NCBI GenBank assembly: GCA_039105265.1
Contig: JAPFFF010000039.1
Span: forward strand, 620,001 to 684,000
Source of the DNA: Tritrichomonas musculus
Lineage: Eukaryota > Parabasalia > Tritrichomonadida > Tritrichomonadidae
Direction of reading: 5' to 3'
DNA: 64,000 nucleotides
Position numbers and translations under genes: made by a program. Shown here one piece after another: positions 1 to 7,958 of this stretch (the first letter of the stretch is position 1; each line of letters begins with the position of its first letter). The notes under the pieces were generated by a model, which was given only the letters and a program-made list of their open reading frames with translations, was not told the DNA's origin and searched no databases.

Positions 1-3000
1 AAATCATTTCACTTGAAAAATTATAATGATGAAACATTGGAATAGCTAACAATGTTGTGTATGATGAATAATCACTTCGATTTGGCAAAATAGTCAATAT
101 GTTTTTCCACAATTTTTTGGAAATTTCTGACTCTTCAGGAAAATGTGCAATTGCCAGAAAAACGAGGAAATTAAAATGCTTATAACTATGAAAAACATCT
201 TTTTGAATCAAGTAAGCCTTAGGTAATATTTCAGAGAAATAGTTCAATTGTTGCTCTTTAGAATACTTCACAATTAGGTCGTAATTTTGGAAGATTGAAT
301 CAATCATTTCTTGCGCAAGTTCATTGTTTTTGATCAATTGGAAACAAGACAATAAAAGATTGAAAAATCGTGCTGTAAAATAGCACGGATTCATTTGTTC
401 AATGTAACTAGACAATATTGAAAAGAAGTGTTTATTTATCATGAAGATAGCATTCTCATTCGAAGCATTCATTATATAACAGAACAATTTATCAATGAAT
501 TCAAAACCTTCATTTATTTCTAACGAACCACAAACTTTACATCTGATTGACGTGCCAATTCGATTACATTCATTACAATTAGAAAACCGAGAAAACAAAG
601 GAAGCAAATTCATAATTGCAGACTCATTTTTTATGATATCAGAAATTGTGCTCACATAAAGAACGGTTTGTCCATTGAATTTTACTTGATTATTACTGAC
701 ATTTTGAATGACATTATCGACAACATTACGAGGAATGTATTGACAAATGATGTTTTTATTACTAATGTTATCATTTATCTTTTCAATGTTGATTTCATTC
801 AAAAAGTAAGTATCACTCAAATCACCAATAAAACCGTTTCCTATCGTCACAGTGAAAATACTGCTTTGGAAAGGAATCAATTGATTTTTGGTCGTTTCTT
901 TTGAATCATCAATACAAAGAGTAACCTGAAAAGTGTCAACAATAATGATGATTCTTATCCAGAACTCAATAATGACTTCTTTTTCATTTCCTTTGAATTT
1001 GTTTCTATTCAATTTCATTGAAAAAGTGGTCGTTGTAACAGAATTGGCAGAATTATTTAAATTGTTGTCCGAATTCGAACCAGTGTAAGTTGATTTCCTT
1101 TTCATTACAACTTGTGAATCAACAATTGTGAACTCAAGAAGATCTTTCTTGTCTGAAATCATCGAAAGAAGAGGAATTGGCTCTTTCGAGTCGAGACATT
1201 CACAACGAATCATTGTAACAAATGAGAATTTGTTGCCAAAATGCATGTTTGAAGGACCAAAAATGCCATCAGAAGGCTTTTCAAAATGGAAGAATGAATT
1301 ACAATAATAATGAGGACCATTCTTCAACTGTTCAAGGAATGAATTAAACAAAGAAATAAATTTGCCAGGCTGATCTGTTTGCGGCAAACAAATCAATTTC
1401 AAAGTGTCAAAATATGCTGAATTTGGCAAATAAACAGAAGCAATTCTTGAATAAATATCAAACAAAATCAAAGTGATATCATTAAAACCAACTTCATTAA
1501 TTCTTTCTAGAATAAATGAGAAAATGTCAGCTTTAACAAGTTCATAAATATTGGCCGAGCTATTCTTACAAATATCATAAATTCGTTGATATATTGAAGC
1601 TTCAATTTCTTTGTTTTTTGACCAATCAAGAATGAGTGAAATTGCATGATAATTACGAATCAATTGATTTTCATCATTCAAGAAAGCAAACTTGAACAAA
1701 ATCTCAGTTTCATTCTTATCGAAACTCATATTTTTAATAAACTTACTTAAATAAGTGTAAACTTGATTTTCTTTCTTTAGAAAGTATTGATAAACTTGAT
1801 TGTTTTTCTGACACAATTCAATGAAGGCCGATAGGACTAACTCAAAAATATCAACGTTATTAATGACTAACACTGCTTGTGATAAAATTTCAAATGAATA
1901 TGCAATAAAAAGTGTTGTTATTGTTTCAGGTTTGAATGATTTCATTGAATTTGAAAGAATCAAAACAAACTCCTTAGAAAGTTCAATGTCACTTTTTAAA
2001 GCAGATTGAATTGAAGATGTTATTTCACATATAAGTGAAGAAACAACATGTTGAGCATCATCAGCCTTCGTGCAAGTTATCAAAGCATTCTCAAGACAAC
2101 GAATCATTGATTCTCTATAAAGAGGAATTTTCACACAATCGAAACAAAATTTATAAATTGTTCTCGATTCAAAACAACTTCGAGAATGAAGGAACATAAT
2201 GTGACGAATCAGATCGAATATCTCCAAATATTGCCTTGATTCATTAAGCAGCAAATTCATCAAAGGCGATTTAATCAACTCTCTAGCGAATCGAATATCT
2301 TGATCGAGCGACAGCAAGTTATTAAAAAGTGGAAGAAAATAACGAAGCTCGTCAATTCGATGCTTTGTGAAATAATCAGAAATGGCGGTTAGAATCACTA
2401 AACGCGAAGAAGGCACAGAAATGAAACAACGCATGAAAATTTTCAATACAGCGTCTCTCAAATTACGATCGTCATTTTCATTTTTCTCCGGAAACAAGGC
2501 TTCAGAAATCAAGACATTCCAATAATTAGAGAATCCAGCAGCCAAAGAAACATCGCTACAATTATGAACAACAAAGAGAACAAATGCAGCCAATGATTGA
2601 TATTGCTCAATTTTCATTCTTGGCTGATTTTGATCCATTGCTTCAATCAACATTTGAATAAGCATTGTTTTGTGTTTTGAATGCTGAATCATTTTGTTCA
2701 ACATTTCGGCTGATTCCGTCAGATACTGATTTGTTATTAACGGCTCCCTTATCGGAATAAATTGAGCTTTTTGAAAGTACTCAGAAACTCCTATTGGCTG
2801 CAGCTCTGTCTGATTCATCGGTTCTTCATAATCGTCAGAAATTGCCCTTTTCTCACCGAAAGTGAAAACGATCCACAAAACGTAACTTATTATCACATCA
2901 AATTGCGGCTTGGCACTTTCATCTGGCAGAGTGAGTTCGGGGTAGCTGTACACCTTCAAACAAAGTGACCCAAGTTGGTACATTTCGCCGTTGTCAAGCA

Positions 3001-3856
3001 ATGAAAAGTTCGGAATTGTTGGCAAAATGTGCGACGATAGAGAGCAAAGTAGCAAAGACTCATTAACGTCCGTGATCGGCATCAATTCAATTATGGAAGA
3101 AAAAATGCCAATAACCGTCTTAAAGAGGATCTGTGGAAACTTTTTAGGCTCATTGTTTTCAAAAAGTGAAAAAAACGAGTTTATTATGAACGTTAAAATT
3201 GAATGATTTTTGCCTTCTTCGACGAATGCTTTTGTTATTGGAATTAAAAGACGAAGGACTTCAATTAACTCGATTTTTTGTTGGCTGTTTTGATTATTTT
3301 GACTGAATATTTGGTTGCATAAAACATTCAAATATTTTGTCAATGATTCGTATAAAATTAAAACGTCTTCGAGAAACCTTGGATGCTGCCTGTACTGTAA
3401 AAAATAGTTGGAAAAATTGGGTAAATTTAACATGTTTAATTTGCCACTTGTAAAAATGGCGTTGAACTGATACGAATAGCAGATAAAATTACGTGTAATG
3501 CAATCAAATATTAAACTTATGTTTTTTTCATTCGATTTGGTATATTGTAGGTTGGAGGCTTCGATACATAGCTCATCGATGTTGTCGGGAATTGGGGTTT
3601 TATCTATCTTTAAAAGTTTGGCTAGTTCGATATCTAACGAAAGATTGGGATTCGATTTAATATTTAAAAGACATTTTTTAAGTAATCCTGAATCTATCTC
3701 TTTGAAATTAAAAATTGGTGCGAATTTTACTAAATCAGGAAAAGAATTCGAAAATTCTTTATTAACAGAAAAACTTTTTTTATAATACTTGATCCATCGT
3801 TTATGATGCGGCTGTGCATTCACTTCTGTTAGAAGAGCATTGAGTGATTTAAGCAT
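1..3856 (-). CDS. BEACH-type large protein, N-terminal part (runs off the left edge)
   Basis: One minus-strand frame is open from an ATG at 3856 to the window edge (about 1285 residues). An in-frame stop lies seven codons upstream of that ATG, which fixes the start. The first 800 or so residues are helical, Leu/Asn/Ile-rich and HEAT-like. Around residues 845-990 a beta-rich stretch includes FFHFEKPSDGIFGP and FSFVTMIRCECL. This resembles the concanavalin-A-like domain that precedes the PH-BEACH-WD40 module of neurobeachin/LYST-type proteins. After it comes a possible zinc site, C-x2-C, eight residues, then C-x2-C (near residue 1095), followed by more helices. The PH, BEACH and WD40 domains would lie outside the window. 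Family members are large scaffolds in vesicle traffic and membrane fusion or fission. The assignment rests on the ConA-like stretch and size, so it is moderate. A generic HEAT-repeat protein is the alternative. Confidence 0.6.
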   Translation of the reverse strand, partial: MLKSLNALLTEVNAQPHHKRWIKYYKKSFSVNKEFSNSFPDLVKFAPIFNFKEIDSGLLKKCLLNIKSNPNLSLDIELAKLLKIDKTPIPDNIDELCIEASNLQYTKSNEKNISLIFDCITRNFICYSYQFNAIFTSGKLNMLNLPNFSNYFLQYRQHPRFLEDVLILYESLTKYLNVLCNQIFSQNNQNSQQKIELIEVLRLLIPITKAFVEEGKNHSILTFIINSFFSLFENNEPKKFPQILFKTVIGIFSSIIELMPITDVNESLLLCSLSSHILPTIPNFSLLDNGEMYQLGSLCLKVYSYPELTLPDESAKPQFDVIISYVLWIVFTFGEKRAISDDYEEPMNQTELQPIGVSEYFQKAQFIPIREPLITNQYLTESAEMLNKMIQHSKHKTMLIQMLIEAMDQNQPRMKIEQYQSLAAFVLFVVHNCSDVSLAAGFSNYWNVLISEALFPEKNENDDRNLRDAVLKIFMRCFISVPSSRLVILTAISDYFTKHRIDELRYFLPLFNNLLSLDQDIRFARELIKSPLMNLLLNESRQYLEIFDLIRHIMFLHSRSCFESRTIYKFCFDCVKIPLYRESMIRCLENALITCTKADDAQHVVSSLICEITSSIQSALKSDIELSKEFVLILSNSMKSFKPETITTLFIAYSFEILSQAVLVINNVDIFELVLSAFIELCQKNNQVYQYFLKKENQVYTYLSKFIKNMSFDKNETEILFKFAFLNDENQLIRNYHAISLILDWSKNKEIEASIYQRIYDICKNSSANIYELVKADIFSFILERINEVGFNDITLILFDIYSRIASVYLPNSAYFDTLKLICLPQTDQPGKFISLFNSFLEQLKNGPHYYCNSFFHFEKPSDGIFGPSNMHFGNKFSFVTMIRCECLDSKEPIPLLSMISDKKDLLEFTIVDSQVVMKRKSTYTGSNSDNNLNNSANSVTTTTFSMKLNRNKFKGNEKEVIIEFWIRIIIIVDTFQVTLCIDDSKETTKNQLIPFQSSIFTVTIGNGFIGDLSDTYFLNEINIEKINDNISNKNIICQYIPRNVVDNVIQNVSNNQVKFNGQTVLYVSTISDIIKNESAIMNLLPLFSRFSNCNECNRIGTSIRCKVCGSLEINEGFEFIDKLFCYIMNASNENAIFMINKHFFSILSSYIEQMNPCYFTARFFNLLLSCFQLIKNNELAQEMIDSIFQNYDLIVKYSKEQQLNYFSEILPKAYLIQKDVFHSYKHFNFLVFLAIAHFPEESEISKKLWKNILTILPNRSDYSSYTTLLAIPMFHHYNFSSEMI

Positions 3857-4083
3857 AAATGCCTGAGGAAATGTTTATTTTTATTATCTTTCTATTCAAT
3901 TTTTAAAGAATTATCTTAAGAAAATTTGAATAAAATAAATATAAAACATAGAAAAAAGAAAAATAAATAATTTTCAGATTTACAATCATATTAATTATTG
4001 TTTACATAAATTTATAATAAAATAAGCATTACTATGGATTATTATCATTTTATAATAAAAGTTATATTCATAGCTCTGCAACT

Positions 4084-4557
4084 ATGATAACCCAATTTAT
4101 AATATATATTAACTTGTTAAAGAAAACCCAAAATTTTATGCATTTTGTGAATGCACAAGTTTCCTGTATTTTATTATTCCACCAAAAGTCAAAAGCATCG
4201 AATTTTTTTTTTTTTTTTGATATAAATATGATGAAAAGATCACAACCATTCACATTGTCATTCATAATAATGAAATCTGTTTCATTTTTATTATCAAATT
4301 CAGTATTGAATTCATATTATCAAACGTTCGATGAAATGAGAGAAACCATCACAATGACCACAACTCAAAGTAATTGTTTCTTATATATTCCATATATAAT
4401 TTATTACTATAAACCAATATATTTAACAACAAATGTAATAATCATTATTTCAAAAGAAAAAGGCTTGAGAGGTTCCCAATTGATTGGAATCACATGTTGC
4501 TTTTCAGCTGCTTTCTTCATCATCTTATTCTTCATCATCAAAATGTATCAAATATAA
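4084..4557 (+). pseudogene. C-terminal relic of a beta-helix (Pmp-like) surface protein
   Basis: A 157-codon frame lacks any folded extracellular region. Its last 65 residues match the C-terminus of the surface protein at the right end of this window: both have a YxPYIIY stretch, a strand ending in IIISKEK or LYISSNK, then a G/S-x-x-LIGI motif starting a hydrophobic helix (FSAAFFIILFFII here, VAVFFSILSIIIII there). This is the juxtamembrane and membrane segment of a type I surface protein. Here it stops right after the helix with no cytoplasmic tail, and the upstream part is low-complexity Phe/Ile sequence. I read it as a decayed fragment of a multigene family. A short expressed membrane protein is possible but unlikely. 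Confidence 0.5.
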
Positions 4558-4601
4558 AGTTCAACTCAAAAAACAATAACGATAGCATTTTTTTTATCTA
4601 A

Positions 4602-4725
4602 GCTTTTGTGTCCGAAATTTTTTTTCTCAAAAAGTTTCGAAAAATGTCCGAAAAGTATCCAAATTGGATATTTTTGGATACTTTTTTTAACTTTTTGAAT
4701 ATAAAAAATTTCGGACACAAAAGCC
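4602..4725. mobile_element. TA-flanked MITE (124 bp)
   Basis: The ends are inverted copies of GCTTTTGTGTCCGAAATTT (left 4603-4621, right 4706-4724 reversed), each flanked by TA (4600-4601 and 4726-4727). TA duplication is the signature of Tc1/mariner-type insertion. The core is AT-rich with an internal GGATACTTTT-like inverted motif. There is no coding capacity. Confidence 0.6.
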
Positions 4726-5034
4726 TAGTTTTTTATCATCATCAGAAAATTTTTCAATTACTGTAATCAAAATTTCCAAGATACCAAAGTTTAATTTATA
4801 CATCTGATATTAAAAGCGGAGAAAAAAATTCTCTTTCTCCAGTATCAGTGTATAATTCAGAAAGCTAATCAATTATGATACTTGAGAATCGAAAAATAAA
4901 AGGCCTAATTTTAACTTTTTAAATTGAAACCAAAATAATAATAGTACACAATGATATACATAATTACAACCTTTCAAATCAAATCTGAATTGAAAGGGCG
5001 CCTCATTCAAATGACTCTGCTTGAAAATAAAGTA

Positions 5035-5286
5035 CAGGGTGCGACATTCAAGTCGGGCCCAATGTATTCAATTTTCTCAATTTTTTTCAATGTTTTTAAC
5101 GTACAAACGCAATCTTTTTCAGAAGAATGGACATTCAAGTCGGGCCCATTTTATTCAAAAAAAAATTTTTTTTGAAAATAAAATGCAAATATCTTCTAAA
5201 TATATATTTTTTAATAAATTGTGCTTTACTGCTTTATTAGATTATTAAAAACAAAAATAAAAAAGCCATCAAAAAACAAACTTTTT

Positions 5287-5321
<35 letters not shown>

Positions 5322-5452
5322 GCCCGACTTGAATGTCGCATCCATTCAAATTTATACTGCTAGAAAAAAAATTGAATTCATTCATTTTTGAATCTTTTTT
5401 TGCAGTTTATATTCAATTTAAAATTTGGGCCTGACTTGAATGTCGCACCATG
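5035..5452. mobile_element. TA-flanked mariner-type MITE with four subterminal repeats (418 bp)
   Basis: The left end is CAGGGTGCGACATTCAAGTC and the right end is its near inverse, ending GTCGCACCATG. Both are flanked by TA (5033-5034, 5453-5454). The 17-mer ACATTCAAGTCGGGCCC occurs four times: forward at 5044-5060 and 5131-5147, inverted at 5320-5336 and 5427-5443 (one mismatch). The GC-rich 17-mers stand out in AT-rich DNA. A 31-nt A-tract sits just inside the inner right copy. The ends resemble Tc1/mariner termini. The inner pair may be transposase-binding repeats or a second copy inserted into the first. No transposase is encoded; the two short plus-strand frames here are shadows. Confidence 0.65.
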
Positions 5453-5951
5453 TATAAAATACCTCACAATGATATCCATGATATAATTTTTGAGAGAAAA
5501 ATTTTCAATTTTGTTTTTTAAGTTTATGTTTATTATTTAATAGGTAATTAAAAAAATGCTTTTGTAGCAAGATTATTTATTTTATTTAAATAAAGAATAA
5601 TTATTTGTCAACTGGCTCATTTGATTAACATGAAACGAATTTAATTTAAAAAAGAGGTGAATCTACATAAAAAAACAAAAGATGAAATCAAATGAAAATC
5701 ATTCAAATGAAATGCTATGAAAATAATTTAAATAAATTCTATTAAAAATTGATGAAATTATATAAATTTTTGATGAGACAAGAAAAGAAATTGTGATTAA
5801 AATTCCATGAATTATTGGCTATAATGAGATAAAATATCCTTTTAAACAAAATGCGAATGTTTATCAAAATGTCATAAATGAATGGATTCATATATTATAA
5901 ATTGAATTATCAAATAGCATAAATTACTAATTTTGAAATCTTATTAAATTA
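5453..5951. other. Non-genic AT-rich stretch
   Basis: There is no open frame of note. The sequence is A-rich on the plus strand with scattered GAAATT/ATGAAAT words that grade into the following tandem array, so it may be an older, more diverged part of it. Confidence 0.5.
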
Positions 5952-6690
5952 ATTGTTGAGATTTCATGAAATATTTATTGAAATTTCATATAATATTTGT
6001 TGAGATTGCATAAAATATTTGTTAAAATTGTATAAAATATTTGTTGAAATTCTATAAAATATTTGTTGAGATTGCATAAAATATTTGTTGAAATTGTATA
6101 AAATATTTGTTGAAATTCTATAAAATATTTGTTGAAATGTAATAAAATATTTAATGAAATATTATAAAATATTTGTTGAAATATTATAAAATATTTGTTG
6201 AAATTCCATAAAATATTTGTTGAAATCTTATAAAATATTATTAGAATTATATAAAATATTATCTAGAATTATATAAAATAATTACTCGAATCGAATGAAA
6301 TACATGACGAAATGAAATAAAATATTTGCTGAAATGTAATAAAATATTTGCTGAAATTCCATAAAATATTTGCTGAAATGTAATAAAATATTTGCTGAAA
6401 TGTAATAAAATATTTGCTGAAATGTAATAAAATATTTGCTGAAATGTAATAAAATATTTGTTGAAATGTAATAAAATATTTGTTGAAATTTCATAAAATA
6501 TTTGTAGAAATTTTATAAAATATTTGTTGAAATTTCATAAAATATTTGTTGAAATTTTATAAAATATTTGCTGAAATATCATATAATATTTGTTGAAATC
6601 GCATAAAATATTTGTTGAAATTGAATAAAATATTTGTTGAAATCGCATAAAATATTTACTGAAATTGAATAAAACATTTGTTGAAATCCA
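5952..6690. repeat. About 20-bp tandem array (roughly 36 units)
   Basis: The unit is close to ATAAAATATTTGTTGAAATT. Its AAAATATTTG core is strongly conserved and the segment after GAAAT varies (GTA, TTC, TCGC, TTGA, TTCC). Units are 19-21 bp, nearly contiguous and head to tail. Neighbouring sub-blocks share variants, for example a run of GAAATGTAAT units near 6380-6470 and alternating GCAT/GAAT units near 6600-6670, which indicates local duplication. Units near 6240-6300 are degenerate. The 70-residue minus-strand frame here (FYYISANILLHFSKY repeats) is a by-product of the repeat. The array lies about 90 bp beyond the stop of the next gene. Confidence 0.85.
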
Positions 6691-6782
6691 ATTAAAAAAC
6701 TTTCAGATCAAATATTATATAAATTATTGATTCAATTGAATAAAATCGTCAATTAAAACTAGATATAAAATCAAAAGAAATC

Positions 6783-7646
6783 TCATAAGTATATAAAACT
6801 TGATGAAATACCTTTAATGTTATTCATTTGTGATCTTATATTTTGCATTTTACTAGCATAATCATCATTTTGCTGTTGCAATTTTTTAATTTGAATAGAA
6901 AGATCATTGTTTTGTTGTTGTAAATTATAATTTTGACTAAGGCATTCATTTATTTTGTTCTTAAGAGTATTATTTTCTTCAAAAATTGAAATTACGAAAC
7001 TTTCTGTATTTTGAGGAATGAATCCAAAATGATCTTTTCTATTAAATAAAAAATCTCGTTTAATCTCAGCATCATTAAACTTGTGTAAATCAAAAGTGTC
7101 AAGTAGAATGAAAAAATTTTTATTTTGATTTTCTGATGCTTTCGTGACAAATTGATAAGCTTTGTCTTGATTTTTAAGATTTCTGTTAGGATGGCCAAAA
7201 ATGTTGTAAAGTGAGGTGATTGGAACTTTTTGAAGATCATTTGAAAAATTGTTTATATAATCATCCAAATTCTGAGCAATTTCCTTTTCAATCTCTGCTC
7301 TAAGCGAACTTCCATTTTTTTCTGAATCAATGACGTACGATAGATTGAAAAGTGGCTTTTTGAATTTGGGAGAAGCGAAATATTCATCCAAAAAGCCAAA
7401 TTCGATGTAAAGTTGATAAAATTCCATGATGTTTTCGTTTTCAATTTTCGGAAAGGTTCCGTCTTCCCAATATTTTAGAAATGATTGGAAATTTTCTAGA
7501 TGGACCTTAGATTTTACATAATATTTATGATGATTAAACAAACTGTTATAAATGTCATCTTTACTTTCAGGGATTTTTTGGAAAACTTTCCTATTCATTG
7601 GAAATTGGATTATTGCATCCTTTAAAATGAAGTTGATAAAGTTCAT
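6783..7646 (-). CDS. Short BTB/BACK-like coiled-coil protein
   Basis: A 287-residue protein starting MNFINFILKDAI. Residues about 10-110 look like the divergent BTB-like region of trichomonad proteins, with a FPKIENENIMEFYQLYIEFGF segment comparable to the BTB proteins elsewhere in this window. Residues about 115-205 are BACK-like, with VPITSLYNIFGHPNRNL close to LPITILYNILNNQRRNL of the C1q-fused paralogue. Residues about 215-275 form a Gln/Asn-rich coiled coil. The protein then ends in a short tail (SSFIYL) without the C-terminal sensor domain of its paralogues, close to the 20-bp array. It may be a truncated gene or a short family member. Function is unknown; BTB/BACK scaffolds usually mediate dimerisation and protein recruitment. 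Confidence 0.65.
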   Translation of the reverse strand: MNFINFILKDAIIQFPMNRKVFQKIPESKDDIYNSLFNHHKYYVKSKVHLENFQSFLKYWEDGTFPKIENENIMEFYQLYIEFGFLDEYFASPKFKKPLFNLSYVIDSEKNGSSLRAEIEKEIAQNLDDYINNFSNDLQKVPITSLYNIFGHPNRNLKNQDKAYQFVTKASENQNKNFFILLDTFDLHKFNDAEIKRDFLFNRKDHFGFIPQNTESFVISIFEENNTLKNKINECLSQNYNLQQQNNDLSIQIKKLQQQNDDYASKMQNIRSQMNNIKGISSSFIYL

Positions 7647-7958
7647 AAATAAGAAATAAAAAGTAATTCAAAAAGTTTAAAGTTCTGCTTGAAAAACCAA
7701 AATTTCAATATCTTGATTATGAATTAAAATTTCACAATAATAATTGTGAATATAATTTTACTACATATATAAAAATCATATTATGATTATAAGATTATAA
7801 AAAATCTTTTTTGAATATAAAACAAAAATCTAAAATTAGGTGAATTTTTTATTAGTAATTATCCTAAATTCAGGAAAAATATTCATCCTCAAAAATCAAA
7901 AAAATCCAATTTGAATATGGTTGATATAATATAATAATCCTAATTAATCATATTTTTT
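7647..7958. other. Intergenic spacer between two minus-strand genes
   Basis: AT-rich spacer that should hold the 3' end of the rhamnosidase transcript and the promoter of the BTB-like gene. It contains short A/T runs. No frame or repeat was recognised. Confidence 0.5.

Noticed and set aside
668-904. Short plus-strand frames inside the left-edge BEACH-type gene
   Set aside because: They are shadows of the minus-strand frame, which runs open across the whole stretch.
5952-6690. CRISPR-like array
   Set aside because: Units are contiguous with no unique spacers, and the genome is eukaryotic; it is a plain minisatellite.
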